Source: Atrichornis clamosus (taxonomy: Eukaryota > Chordata > Aves > Passeriformes > Menuridae). Taken from it: a stretch of 64,000 bases of DNA. The number at the start of each line of letters is the position of its first letter. The first letter of the stretch is position 1. A program made the translations under genes and the position numbers. Below, one piece after another: positions 1 to 13,150 of this stretch. The notes below the pieces were generated by a model, which was given only the letters and a program-made list of their open reading frames with translations, was not told the DNA's origin and did not search any database. Location: positions 62,001-126,000 of the forward strand of contig WBMZ01011912.1 of the NCBI GenBank assembly GCA_013400975.1, given 5' to 3'.

Positions 1-2404
1 TGGTCTATATTCAGAGAAGAAAAAGACCAGATAGTCTCCAAGGCTTGTTTCATTCTTTGAATGTCATTGAAAGCTAAAAACCTCTTCTTTCCAGAAGTCA
101 GAAGTGCTTCCAGTTTAAAGGAATGCAATGGAGCATGATTTAATTGCAGGATATTATGGAAAGGGGGAAAAAACCCATTCAAAAATCCCCAAGTCTCTCC
201 ATCTCTTTTACCACCAAGTACATTAAAATCAATTGTAAGTTTTCCAGAATATTCTGGCTTCTAATTTTCAAAAATTGCTGGCTGGTGAAAGTAAAGAGTT
301 GGAGATATTGTAATGGAAGAAGGAAATCATGCTGGGATAAGATCCAGAGTGTAGAATGAGGAGCCTAAAAGGTGAGAAAAATAAAAGGAAAAAGACTTTG
401 AGTATTTGCATTTTTGGTTTGGTGAAAAGTTAGAAATTAGTAACAAGCAAATAGTTTCTGCTAGGTAAAAAATTAGTAGGTGGTGGTTTTCATATTTGAC
501 ACTGGGAATGAGAAGGAGCTTTCAACTCATTTCTCAGGAGCCATTAGGCAGATTTCAGTTATTATGTAATAGTTCATCTCAGCTGAATTTGGGTTGGTGA
601 TCTAGGTCAAAAGGCCCCCTACTTTCTTTGGGAAAATGTTAATTTTGGGCAGCCAACTGTCACGGGTTTTTTTATTTGCAACCTATCAAATATTAGGTTA
701 AACGTGAACCGTTCATTTGTTACCTATATCTTGCTGCCTCTTTTGCCTAGATGGGGAAGGTGGATATGATTTAAAACAAGAATTAAATCCCAGTAGTTTG
801 TAGTTTGCTATTTACTTTCTCATTTATTATGAATAATACAGACCCAGTTGTGAACCATTTTTGCAGTAACAGCCACGTTCGTATCACCTATCCAGTGCTG
901 TTATGATCTTCCCTCTTAGCTATCTCTCCTTATCTGTACTATACATGCAGAGTTAAAGGTGTTTTTAACCCTGTCATACACTTTTCCTGATTTCTCTCAC
1001 AGCCATAAGCCTCCCTTCAATAAATTTTCATTTTTATCTTCTTGTGGCCACGATTAACCAAGATCCCATGGTATTATGGTCTAAGCAAGCATTGCAGGGA
1101 GGGCAAGCAGGACCTCAGTATAGTGCAAAGCGGTCCCAGCCCCGCACAGGATGGTGGTTTACTGCAGTGCCTGATTTACTAGGAGTTGACTCCCAAACGA
1201 CGTGGGCTCTGTCAGCCTCCGACTCTGGATAAAAGAGGACAGACTGCTTAAGAATGGTGGTTTACATATCACTATTATAAGTCAAACCTCAAGGGAAAGA
1301 TTTGCTTGCTTACAAGCAGCTCATGAAAGAGTTCGTGTGGTAGAGCAAGTCACAAGTCAGAGAGAAAAAGGAAAGGTATCACCTCTTGTATTTCAAACAA
1401 GACCACATTTGTTAATCTCTACATTACCTTCACTCTCTGTGTCAGTGTCGACTTGTCCATCAAACTCTATTCCAGCTGCAAGACAAAGAACAAAAAGTAA
1501 TTGCATTTGTTCCTGGAATTTGCACATGTGATGCTTTGCACAGCCAGCCCTTAAGTTCCAGCTGAGCTTGGCACAATATCCCTTATTGATTATACAATAT
1601 ATGCTTTTCCTACAGCGATCCTCTTAATATTTACTTTAGTCTGGCAGTTTGACAAAAGTTCCCTGTCCAAGCAAACTGAAATTGTATGATCTTTGAGAGA
1701 CACAAAATGGTGTGCTTGGAAAGCCCCAAGACATTTAGTCAAGTATTTGGCAGCATCCGAATTGAAATGATCTCACAGTGATACCAACCATCTTCCAGGA
1801 TGACCTGTAAAGCACTTTTCTTTTTCTTCCTCATGGCAGCCTCCTGTCTATTGCACAGACACTGTTGCTGCTATGCTGGGCACGTACACCCCGGTCATAC
1901 ACGGGTTACTCTCTCTTCCAGTGCCCATGTGCTTGTCTCCTTGGCATTGCAGACAGATGGGCACGTCCAGCCGTCAGTGACCTCTTGCTCATGAGCCATG
2001 TGGACAGGGAGGGGTGGGAGAGGCAGGGAAAACACGGGCTCTGCCTCAGCCCACCCAAACACTTTTCCTTCTTCTCCCTTTTCCCTGTGAAAAAAGCACC
2101 CGTTGGCATTACATTGCATTTCATTATTTAAACATGAAGGAAAGCCCTTTGGTGGGTACTTGGTGGTGTCGTATGAAACACAGACACAAGTCACGTCTGG
2201 TTCTGACATAAGCATGTGGCTGGAGGTTTTCAAAGGATCAATTTTCTTAATCCCATATTCTTTACTGGCCTGCGTCAATCTGTGTAACCCTGTTAGTCTT
2301 TCTCCTGCATCTTGTTAAATCTCTCAGTCAGTGCCCCTTGGGGCACATCTCTGGGTCACCTTTTGTCCTCCATGCGTGTCCTTTGGAGGGGACTCATGAG
2401 CTAA
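1..2404. other. Unique noncoding sequence, no gene recognised
   Basis: AT-rich, CpG-poor sequence. Small open frames (for example 1202-1531 on + and 1895-2278 on -) have no recognisable domain and overlap each other on both strands, as expected by chance. No repeat family was recognised. It may be intron or intergenic DNA. Confidence 0.6.
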
Positions 2405-2530
2405 TAGATGCAGCAAGGAGTCAGGAGTCAGGATACCAGGATCTCGCTTTCCTTTGCTCCTCTATTCTGTGTGACCTTAGCATACTCATTGCACTTGCTG
2501 GTAAAATAGGATAGATTTTCCTTCTAGGAG
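2405..2530 (+). repeat. MIR / CORE-SINE-like ancient SINE fragment
   Basis: The order of short motifs matches the core of an amniote MIR element. A 'ggagtcaggataccagga' stretch (2418 onward) corresponds to the 'ggagacctgggtt' part of MIR. It is followed by 'tgtgtgaccttag' near 2468, matching the hallmark 'tgtgtgaccttgg', and then by 'ggtaaaatagga' near 2500, matching 'tgtaaaatgggga'. Spacing between the motifs is close to the family. The copy is strongly diverged, as MIR copies in birds are. The match is from memory of the consensus and was not aligned by software. Confidence 0.55.
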
Positions 2531-3618
2531 CTCTGAGGCTTAATTAATTAATTAGAGACCCTCATTTGGAAGGTCCTTTAGTACCACAAAGTATTGTATT
2601 GCATGCTGCAGCTTGCAGTTTTTCAGTGGGCCAAGAATAGGTTTGTCTGAGTGATCTCCAGTGTAAAACCTGCACCGTCTGCCTCAGCTGTATCTTCCTC
2701 AGAGAGCATCCGAGGGTGCATCCCCAGTGCAGAGTTTCTCTTGCAGTCATGCAGACTGTGCCAGTAGGTTTCCCAAAAGGAGAGCTTACCCTCACACCAT
2801 CTATGAAGCATGCTGCAGACCCCCGGCTTGCACAGGTGTCCTTGGCGTAATGGCAGAACACAAAGACTTTTTTCTAAGCGTTAACACAGAGAGTGTTAAC
2901 TCCCTCCTTCCCTTCCAAAAGACATGAATGTTGTGAAGATCAGCTTGAGGCTGCTGCCACCACTGACATGTGCTGATGACTTCTGCTCTGGGTCAGGTGC
3001 AGCGACAGAGGAGGTGCCAGCCTGAACCTCTCTCTGCTACTTTTTGCACGCTGAATTTCAGTCCAAGTGCACCTTTCAAGCACTTTAAGTCCAATCCCAT
3101 GGATAGTTTGATCTATGTTTGACTTTAACTCAGCTATCCTGAGCTTAATGCATAATGTATGGTATATGCCCATACATTATTGACAACTCTAACCCTACAA
3201 GTTCATTGCAAGGGGCATTTTCACTGTGTGTTCCCCACACCAGTGGGCCTGGCTGGGTCTCAAGACAGTGATAGTGTTTTTCGAAGGCCTTCCCAGTGAA
3301 TGAGTTTCACCTGTAACTCTATATGTTGATGTGGTTTGTTTCCAATGTGATCACTAGGTCATTGAATTAATACTACTCCAGGAAAAAAGGAGAAATTCGC
3401 AGCTGCTGGAGGCTGCTGGAACAGATTTTCTGCAAGATACTTCAGTTGCCTCAGCCCTAAGCATCTCTTTCCCAAACAAAAGAACTAGGGACATAAATTT
3501 TCTAGTTAAATGAAGGTCAGGTTTCTGGAGAATCATGTGGGCAAAGAGGGTGTGGATGCTCATCACACCTCACCTCCCACCCCCGCAATACTGTACTCGG
3601 TGATAGCACTGCTTAGGC
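2531..3618. other. Unique noncoding sequence, no gene recognised
   Basis: A short TTAA-type repeat (ttaattaattaatta, near 2540) opens the interval. The rest is unremarkable mixed sequence with overlapping chance frames on both strands. No repeat or exon was recognised. Confidence 0.55.
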
Positions 3619-3920
3619 CTCATAGGATCACAGAAAGTTTTGGGCAGGAAATGACCTGTAAAGGCCGTCTTGTCCAATTCCACTGCAACAAGCAGGGACA
3701 TCTTCAACTAGACCAGGCTGCTTAGAGCCCTGTCAAACCTGACCTTGAGTGTTTCCAGGGATAGGGCATCCACCACTTCTCTGGGCAACCTGTCCCAGTG
3801 CTTTACCACCCTCATTGTAAAAAATCTTCTTCCTTTTACCTAATCGAAATAGTCCTTCTTTTAGTTTAAAACCATTGTCTCTTGTCCTTTCATGGCACCC
3901 TTCTTTCCCCTCAAGGCATA
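3619..3920 (-). mobile_element. CR1 LINE fragment, 3' end (antisense)
   Basis: Read on the minus strand, this is the last ~300 bp of a CR1 retrotransposon. It has the segment meaning 'aggacaagagacaatggttttaaac', then 'acaatgagggtggtaaagcactgggacaggttgcccagagaagtggtggatg' (both described by position: 3740-3890), the 'gtccctgc' motif and a degraded octamer tail at 3621-3636 (cataggat, cacagaaa on +). CR1 is a non-LTR retrotransposon whose 5'-truncated copies dominate bird genomes; it does not make a poly(A) tail. This copy is 5'-truncated, noncoding and inactive. Family assignment is secure; the subfamily is not determined. Confidence 0.92.
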
Positions 3921-5222
3921 CACTGAGCAACTCATTGCCAGAGTGGAGTGTTCTGGTTTCTACCCCACCACATGGTCAGTGAGTCACCCATAACTTGCAC
4001 TGAAGCTGGGGCAGCCACAAGTTCCAAACCTGCTTGTGCCACTTGGCATACCCATAGGTAACAACTACATGATTTTGAGACATGATGGGGACTGCAAATT
4101 TATTTTCTCACCAAAATATGTGGCTGGGTAATACCTTTGCCTCCTGCTCTGGGTTGAAATTCCTTCTCTTTGTTTTTACAGTCTGTTCACAGTGGTGGGC
4201 ACAAGGTGTGATGTCTCCACAGCAGACACAGAGGCCCTGGGCACCCCTTGCCCCTTGGGGGGATTAGACTGCCCTGTACTCCCCTCGCAGTGGGGGTGAA
4301 AGCTGAGGGGTGCCAGTGTACGGGACAGAGGAGGAAGAGGGTTGTTTTTGCACAGTGCTCATGAAGCAACACATTGGTATGGCTGAACATATTTGCAATA
4401 AGCTCTGTGTGGATGTTGCTTTGCTCCCCCTGTACCTGCACTGTCAAAGGTAGTAGGATTGACCATGATAAAACTGTGCTGTTACAGGCTAGATGTCAGC
4501 ATTTCACTCTTGCATAGGTGGGGATCTTTATCTTTCACACTTCCAACTCCATTGGACTCTATGATACGGAGATGAGGAAGTTGCATAATGTCTGGCAATT
4601 ATTTCCTAATGAAGAATGTTATTAAAGTGTCTGCCCAAGGACTTATCCTTAAGGAGAAATCCCTACATTACCGTTCCAACTCATCCTATGGTGCAACAGA
4701 CCCTTTGCATATGTTATGCTGCTCCCTTTGCCTTAGAGTCTCAAGAAAAATAAATAACCTACCCCAGCTGATGCTGTCTGATTCTTCTGGAAGTGATGGT
4801 CCACCTGAGGCTGACATGAAGCCTCAGAAGCATGATGAGAAACCTTGGAGTCCTTGTTCCTTGTGGTACATGTCCTCTGGGGGGACATGTGGCAGACTTG
4901 CTGAGCCACTGTCACTTTTGAGGTGGACCAGGCAGTGCTAGAGGGTGTGATGCAGAAGGAGGCTGGGCAGCAGAGCCTGGGGAGGAATGGGATTCAGTGC
5001 AACAGAGTGATGTCATGTAAGCTGAACCAAGAAAATATCAAAATGTTAAGGTTGTCTTGCCAGCCTTGTCTGCCTTGGTTTTGGTAAGTATTTAGAGATC
5101 TGTAATTTCCTCCCAGAATTAGGCTGGTGGAGATCTCGCCATACCCCTGTGCTGGTTTTGCCTGTGTGATATTGTGTTTGTAGTTTGTGAACACTGAATA
5201 ACACAGGTCAAAAAAATGTTAG
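3921..5222. other. Unique noncoding sequence
   Basis: No repeat or exon was recognised. The 117-codon frame at 4588-4941 has no family signature, and a shorter frame runs against it on the other strand. A 'ttccaactcc...ctctatgata' stretch near 4543-4567 faintly recalls a CR1 terminus but is too short to call. Confidence 0.5.
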
Positions 5223-5284
5223 GTCTTAGGTTGTACTTGATGATCTCAAAGGTCTTTTCCAATAGTGAATTCTGTGATACTGTT
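5223..5284 (+). mobile_element. CR1 LINE 3' terminal scrap
   Basis: A ~60-bp remnant with the diagnostic CR1 terminus. It reads 'gtacttgatgatctcaaagg', then 'tcttttccaa', then an attctgtg octamer at 5269-5276 and a decayed second octamer (atactgtt). The extreme 5' truncation is typical of CR1 insertions. It has no coding potential. Confidence 0.85.
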
Positions 5285-8200
5285 TAAAGAAAAGAGGATA
5301 TTGTTGTTTATATGCGGCATGGAATTATTCATGGGGAAAAAACCTGGAGGTGGGATATTCTACAGAATGCTGTATTTAAAGTAAGAAAAATGTACTTCAT
5401 ATAGATCATATGGTCTATAAGAGAGGTGGCACACAAGGACTTTCCGTGTCTCTGTGTGTGCATCAAACAGATGACAGAGCCATTCAGGGCTGACCAGAGC
5501 TTGCATAGCCATGCAATGGGGAATTCATCAGCAATTCTTCAGCAATTCTATTGGCAGTTCTTCAGCACCAAGCACACCACCATCCTCAGCTTATACACCT
5601 GATTTTTCTAAGAGGATAAAGTGTCTTGCAGGGTTTAGGATATTTTAGGATTATAGACTGGGGGGGAGGAGATTAATGGATGAGTCTTTATCTCTTGAGT
5701 TATTCCACACAAGGTGTGAATAAGTAATGCACAGCCATGAATCCAACTATTACTTATGTAAATGTCAGGTGTGTCCAATTTATGGAGTTGTAGCATTAAT
5801 ATTTTGTCCTATACTATTTAGTATTTTTCTTTTCACGTTGGTAAGGACTAACACTATACAGTTTGACTGTTTTGAGTTTTAACATACGAGGACATTGGGT
5901 GTCTCACACACATCCAAGTGTTAAATAAAAAACAGTTGTGTCATGGAGAGAGGGTAATTGAATCCTGGAAGCACATACAACATACTTGTAAATGCTTAAT
6001 GAGCTAGTGTTTCTCCCTTTCTTGCTTTCTGATTAACATAGGGCTTTAGCTAATTAATCCATGGATTACATTTATTCAATATTCATCTCATCTATAAGTA
6101 ATCTTTACTTGAGAGGGTTTTCGAGCAATAATAATCGTACCTGACCTGTGTGTGGATATTTTGGTAAGGGCCTAAAACTTGTGAATTGACAGAGCCAACT
6201 TTAATGATATGTCTGAAAGAGATATTAAAAAGTTAGAGATCACTGTTGGACTGACTCTCAAAGGAAATGAAATTATTTTTTAAAAACCCAAACAACCATA
6301 ATCATGTTTTCCAGGGTCTCTCAGGCATGCTTCATAAAACTGGATGCAGCTCAGCTGTGATCCAGCCTGATTTTTGACCATATCTAAATTTAACTTTGCA
6401 AAAACAAATTTTTACTAAGCTGTGAAAATCCAGCATGGGCTGCATGTTAACCTGAGCATATACCTATGGAGAGGTCATCCTAGCTCTCACGTAGTATCTG
6501 CAATGCTGTAGTTTTATTCTGTACTTTGGTACCAGCATCTGGAGAGAACTCTGACAGCAGCAAGGAAATGCTCAGAAAGTAAGAACTCACCAGCAGCACT
6601 GACTGCAAACATGTGGAAAGAGAATCTCATCATTTTAACATAATCTGGGAAATAAATTTCTCAGCTCTTTGCAGACTCTCCAGAAAATAACCCCCTGGCT
6701 TCCACAGAGAATGGTAGGTCTGGACTATGGCTGGAAGCAGTAAAACTGTGCCAAATACTTGTCCTATGCTGTTTGTGCAGAGTGGGCATTCATTACTTGT
6801 AAGGATGACGCAGTCCCACTGGAAGAAATTGTGTGAGACTGATCTTGTGGTGTTGGGGATGCTCAAGTCAGTGCCTTGCCAGCTTGTACTTTGCCACGGA
6901 AATGGCCTTTACCTGCATCATCCCAGACCAGGGTGGGGAGCACAAGGTCTTCGGAGGCATAATTTTTGCTTTTTTATTACTTTCCTGTTGTTATTTCATA
7001 ACCTCAAGACACAGCTGGGAACTTGTGGTGAAGCAGCACAACAAACTGTGTACGTGCCATTAGTCTGTGTGTCAGCTGAAGAACAATTGCTGCCACAGAA
7101 CTGCTAATTCATGTGTCCTGTCGGGAAGAATTAAACCAAAATGGGGAGGTTGTGCACTGGCAGGTCCTGGAGGTGTGCCAGCTTGGAGAGATATCTTGGA
7201 ACACCAGAACAACCACAAGACAGAGCCCCTTAGTCTTCCACAGTCTTCTACTAATTCTTGTCTTGTAGGAGCCAGTAAGGATTATTTTATTTCATTTTAT
7301 TTTATGGTGCTTGTATCACCCAGTTGTGTAAGAATAGAGCACCCCATTAGCAGCAGTTGGGCAACACTGCAGTTATGAAGACCCAGACTAATGCAAAACA
7401 CAAGCAAATATCTGCCAGCTCACTGCCATCTTCACCGACTCCATGTCTCAGGCTAAACACATGCTTGGAGTCTCCCTGTATCCACGTGAGTTTGCCAGCA
7501 TTCTCCAAACACAACATAAAGGTATTTGGCAGTGGTGCTGGTCAGATGGTATGTGTTACTCCTGTATCATCCCTCCTCATTCCTGGCCCTGTTGAGGACA
7601 GGCTTTAAGGGAATAAGTTCTTGTTCATCCAGAAAAGAGGTGTGCTTTGAACCTGGCACTGAGTAACTAAGTAGCATTGGAAAAATTGTCTTGATTTCTA
7701 ACCAGATATAGACATTCCCTACCCATCTCCCACGCTCCTTTTAGGGAATGGAGGTGACACAACGTTTTTGCCAACACATTACTCCATTTATGCAGAGTAA
7801 ATGAAGTCCAAAAATGAAGTTCTTGTGAAGTTTCCAAGGGCAAGAAGAGAAAATTATTGAAACAACAAACTTCTGTACTGATCTAAAGCATGAAATGAGT
7901 CAACACACAGGCAGAACTTTAATGGAGAATGATTTTGTCATAAAGGATTTATGTGAAGAATCTTGTGGTTTAGAGAATGTATGTGGAAAACCATGGAGAG
8001 AGCATGTTCTTTGCACAGATTCTGAAGTCAGAGGTTGTTTCTGGAGGAACATTTTTGCTGGGCTCCTTCCCTATCTTACGCACCTGCTTGGCCCTATTCT
8101 GGAGGAAAATTTCAGCATGGTCCCCTCAGCTTTGTAGGAGGTGCCTGAAAGGACAGAAGCAAAGGACACAGCATGGGAAAATCAGGAGAACATCCTTCAC

Positions 8201-9289
8201 AGGAGTGAAGCCTTTTTTGCTGACTCCTGTCCAGCCCCTCCACACACTGAAGGGGTGTTGCTGCTGGATTTCCTCTTCTTTTGTTCTGGTTTTTAGAGGA
8301 TTTCAGTTGAAAAAAAAATTATTTCATTTTTTTCTAGAATCTCTTTGCCTGAAAAGAAACTTGTTTCTTTTTCTTTTATTTAGAAACCAGAGGGAAAGCT
8401 GCCTGACAATCCAGTCATGGCAGGAGGATCTTACGTGCTTTAACCTGTTCCTAAAAGCTCCCAGAGAAGCTCTGCTTTTATTTGCACGAGCCAGACCCTC
8501 TGCTGCCACAAGCTCTTAAAGCTTTAGTGACTTCCATGAGGCTCTGTCAAGTCACACCAGGCATTGGTTTGTTCCAAACAGCCCTAAGGCTTCTGCTGGA
8601 TCATAGGCTCAGTGATGCACAGGGTTTTGAGGGGTATCCCCATAATGCTCTTGCAGAGTCAGATGGTCCATGTGAAGGTTCCTGTTTGTGTCAGAAAAGA
8701 AGAGGTAACAGGGTGACTGGAAGTCAGAATTAGTACCTCTGTTTAAAATGATATCAAGGCCCTATACATAGTATATATATACTGGATAAAAAAATCCAAA
8801 CCCATATGCTCCTGTGCCATTGTTGGAAATGTAAAACTATATTAATGAAACACTTTGGATTACTTTTTTTATTAGGTTATCCAAACGAGTTTTTAAAAAC
8901 AATAAAATGCAGCACCGTGTTAGGGGACAGACCTCACATAACAAGAGCTAGCTAAGACAAAAGAGGACTAGTTTTTTGGGGGAAGAGAACTACAATGATT
9001 CAGCATCCTAAGGGATTCTTTTAGTACATTTATATCATGCTACAGTAACATGCTTCCTTCTTTGCCTCAGTGCCACTGTGATGAACAGATGTGATGAGCA
9101 GATACTGCTCACAAGCACTGTATCCCTCTTCTGCCCCCATGAAAGCAGGATTGCTTGTGTGTAACGTGCTCCCAAGTGTATTCCTCGCTAGCTGAGACCT
9201 GGCACAGGTCAGGAGTGATGAAATTTCACTTTTATTTTAATTACTTTCAGCCCACAGACTTTCTGCACAAGCAGGGAGAAGTGAGATGA
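5285..9289. other. Unique noncoding sequence, AT-rich
   Basis: About 4 kb with no recognised exon or mobile element. The region 5500-5570 has a cluster of imperfect short repeats based on 'cagcaattctt'. The longest frame (7977-8519, 180 codons, +) has an irregular Phe/Leu/Lys-rich composition with no domain and is treated as chance. Confidence 0.5.
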
Positions 9290-9592
9290 GGCGTCAGGGG
9301 AAAGGAGAGCATTCCAGGGGGATGGCGTCTGTCTTGTGCGAGATGGGGAAGAGGGGAAAAGCAGGGGAAGAGGAGCGGGTGGCTCCCGGGCTCTCATGTC
9401 GGGGTGACGGACGGGTGAGTGATGCTCCACGCAGCTGAGGTGAGCGAGCCCAGCTGGGTGCAATGGGACCTCCCTCTTGTGGCAGCCCCTTTGCACAGCA
9501 AATTGCTCAATTTCAGCAGATTTACCATCTCTTCTGGCAGAGGTGGCACGCTTGATAAATGAACGGGGGCTTGCCCTCGGTGAAACTGGTAT
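9290..9592. promoter_or_regulatory. CpG-dense, purine-rich stretch (possible regulatory element)
   Basis: I count about 13 CpG dinucleotides in roughly 300 bp, far above the surrounding AT-rich sequence. A G/A-rich core lies at about 9295-9415. Local CpG retention in bird DNA often marks an unmethylated regulatory element or small CpG island. A 132-codon minus-strand frame (9209-9607) covers the stretch, but its Arg/Ser/Pro-rich sequence shows no domain and probably just reflects the GC-rich composition. No TATA-like box or splice site was tied to it. Confidence 0.35.
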
Positions 9593-11120
9593 TTGTATTT
9601 TTTCCAAGCATGCTAAAGAGCCAACAAAGGATTCCTCACACCAGCCTCATCTATATTAATACCTGCAAGTGCTATCTTCTGTTCTCTTAGGCAGAATCAG
9701 AGCTATGGCCCCAAAAAGCAGAACAGAAGTGAAGAAGATGAGAGAGATTTGTGGACTTACTCTTTCATTATACTTTAAATGATTGACATGCCAAGCCATT
9801 TGTATTACTAATTTCATATTGTGTAAGTCCTTAATAGAAAACCTTTTGTATCATCTCTTCTTCTTCTTTTTTTTTCAGTACTATTATTAAGCATATTGCT
9901 ATCGAAGGATCTGTTTTCTTTCTTTTTTCTGTTTTTTATATTTGTGTTTGCTGTGTTTAACAGAATAGAGATGGGGTTGGAATTCCCAATTTGTTAACAA
10001 AAGCAGATCAGAAAAATCTCTTACAAGTATTAGCCTGAAGAATTTTGAAATTATTTATCACAAATATCTTTAGGAAGAGCCCCTAACTACTGGGAGACAG
10101 GGCTGAAAGAAAATAAACTTGTTATTAGGATGGGTTGATGAGGCATCCATCACATCTGAGCTCAGCAAGTCAGCCAGTCTGCCCAGGAGGGCTGAGCCTG
10201 TGATCTGAGGTCACTAATTCAGCATAATAATAGAAAAGCATTTAGATGTGGGGGTAAGGTTATGCAAGTGTGTAGGGGTTTATTTCCAAGCAGCTAAGTA
10301 ATTCAACTGACTGCAGCCCTGGACGTAAATACTTTATGTCAGGCATGGTTCCAGACACTTGGTCAGTCTGAAACTCTGATGGCACACAAGGCAAGAAATG
10401 ATACCCTGATAATTTCTGGTGTAACTCTACTGATGCTGGAATGATCTATTAGAGGCACCTGGAGCCCTTGTTGAAGGAAAATTCTGGGTTGTCTCTCTAA
10501 ATTATTTTAATTTGCTTTTAGGAGGTCTCATGTTTAAATGTACTACCAATACACTTTAGTATCAAATCTTAATGCAACAGGCCAGCATGTCTTGAGAAAA
10601 GTCTTGTTAGATTCTCATTCAAAGCAAAATATTCCTTAAATTGAGCAGAAACATTTGTTGTTTTTTGTCATGAACAAATTAAATTTCTAAAAAGTAGCAA
10701 AGGAAGAAAATCACCAACAAGTTTTATGCTTTTTAAGTGTTAATAATTTCCATGCTTATCATTAAAAATGACTGTGTATTATACAATAGTGATTGAGAAA
10801 AAAGTAATGATAAAGGCCTGTCCTTTGCCAGCCTGGAGTGTGTTACTGATATAATTGGCTTATAAAAAGCTACTGCTTTTATCTGGGCTTTATTTAAAGT
10901 CACTGAGTATCTTCTAATCTTTTATTCCCTTTAGATGGTTAGTAAGAAAGTTCCCTTTGTTTAGAGAAGTAAGAAGAGGGTAATTTGTTACTATAGTTAA
11001 TAATATGTGTGTAGGCCTGGATGTCCTGAAACTTAATGGCCAGCATTAATATAACGTAGATTGTAATTAATATACTGTATAATGTGAAACATATCTGCAT
11101 GCCTCTTCTACTGTATTGCT

Positions 11121-11140
11121 AATCATATATATATATGATT
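11121..11140. repeat. Perfect 20-bp palindrome, AT-rich
   Basis: The ten bases 'aatcatatat' are followed directly by their reverse complement, with no spacer. The core is a (TA)n run, so the symmetry partly follows from low complexity. No function is inferred. Confidence 0.9.
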
Positions 11141-13130
11141 CATATTCATATTTCAAGCTTGCAAATATATCCATTGACTTCATCTACTGGGGGATCCAGG
11201 TTTTGAGTAGGGTAAATTAAGTGTTAAAACTAAAACTGAGCTCAAAAGGATGAGATTTTCTGTATCACAATGAAATGGGATTTTTTGTGAAACTTTAAAA
11301 TAGGTTAAAATTATGCAGATGTGTGCAAGCAACCTTTTCCATCATCTTGGTCTGAGTTATCACGTGGGACTGTCAGTACACAATCATGCTTTTGGCTTAA
11401 TAACCTGCTTTCTGCTTTGCAGTTGCTTGCTATGACTGCAGGACTCTTGCCAAAACCAGTATTAATTTACTTTAGCCATCGAACCTATTCTTGTTTCCCC
11501 AGAGCACCAGAATGTTTGTTTTCTTTGGCTTTATAGAAATATTAAGAGCTTTCTCTAAACCTCATGCTTTTATCCATAAGAAAAATATGTGAAAGGCCTT
11601 TGTTTTGACCTGCTAAACTTTGAATCCTTCTGCGGTTTGCCTAAGACTCAAGTTTTATCTTGTTAAGTTCAGCTAAAATTATTTTTAGTGTGTGGCATTT
11701 TAAGTTACCAGAACACTGCTGCTCATGTGTTTTGTATTTCTATAGAGAAATATCAGGAAAATTTGCCCCAGAAGAAATCTAGCTTTATTCTTGTTTTGTT
11801 GCAGGAAAACTGAGTCTGAGGAGTGTTAAAAGGTTAATGAAGGACTTCAGCTTTGGTCTTCTAATTCCCAGATCTGTGCTTTACCCACATTTACTTGCAG
11901 GTTTTGTGTCTCACCTTTGATTTCACGAACATGTGTTCCTCCTTTTGGAGATTTCTAAGTAGGACCAAATTACTGGTTTTATTAAACTGCCATTCCTAAC
12001 ACTGTTATTAAGACATTTCCCTGCTGAATAGGTCAGGGTGAGAGTGCAAACTGGGTTGAGCAAAATTTCTTTTGGAAACACCAATATTATCAGTCTCTGA
12101 CCATGGCCAGAGATGTATCTAGAGAAGTGAATGTGGAACCATCGTTTCCTGCCAGCGCCAGGAGCGCCGCTGTCTCCCAGCACCTTTTTGAGGGGCAGCA
12201 TCTTCAGTGACAACAATGCTGACCAAAAGGAGATGTTATGGTAGAGTGAACTAAAAATGCAGGTGCCCTGGGCATGTTGTCACTCCTGACTCTATTCTTT
12301 GTGTGTTGAGTGCAGGGGGAGGTGAGTAACAGCCAATGGATCCCTCACTGTCCTTGGTAGATGAGGTATTTCATGATTTTTGCAGCTCAAACAGTGATCC
12401 AGGAGGGCAAGCTGCTGCCTTCTCAACCAAGACAGACCTAGACGGAACTAAAACTATTTCTATGTGCTTATCTGAACCAATTTATTCTGCTATAATTAAC
12501 GTCATATTGACTATGATGTATGGATGTGAAAAATATTTATCACAGATCCTTTAATATTTGACTGATGGTACTGTACCATTCCAATGAGGTTTTTCTTTTG
12601 ACCCTTGCTTCCCCTTGATGCTGCAAATTGGTGGTGTCTCAAGAATTTATACACGACTTTTGGACATCACATGGGTTTTGTTACATTGGGAGGTAGAGGG
12701 GGGATTCTTGCTGCTTCTCAGAGAAATATGATTGAGCTGTATTACTGCACTCACTGAAAACGACTTGGTAATTTACTGGGAATGAAATGTTGCTATTATA
12801 ATCAAATATATAAATTATAAAAATTAGATTGCTCTGTCAAGAATTTCAGAAATTCAAGTGCCTATTTGAACATATATATGCAGATCTAATGGATGCAAGG
12901 CTATAAATGCAGGGGAGAGGGAATGATTACAGCAGTAGGTTTGTGTAGTGATCAATCTATAAAGTCAAACAGCCAAGGCATTTTTAAAGGAAAATTAGGA
13001 TATCATTAACAGTAGAGTAAGTTTTCAGATAAGATAAACTGTGATATTTGCCAGATAAAAGGAGGATATTTGTGTTCAAATCTTCAGGCCCCTCCAAAGT
13101 TGCTTGAATAGATTTACACTTTAAAAAGCA

Positions 13131-13150
13131 TCTCTCTCTGTCTGTCTGTC
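13131..13150. repeat. Pyrimidine microsatellite (TC/TCTG)n
   Basis: A short tract of tctc units running into three tctg units. Simple sequence with no other feature. Confidence 0.9.

Noticed and set aside
1800..1994. Short frame with a secreted-peptide look (hydrophobic start, several Cys)
   Set aside because: Only 64 codons, no conserved cysteine spacing recognised, and overlapped by a longer frame on the opposite strand.
4540..4575. Possible CR1 3' scrap ('ttccaactcc...ctctatgata')
   Set aside because: Too short and the octamer is imperfect. It could arise by chance.
7977..8519. 180-codon open frame (+) as a gene
   Set aside because: Phe/Leu/Lys-rich sequence that reflects T/A-rich DNA, with no domain, and overlapping frames on the same and opposite strands.
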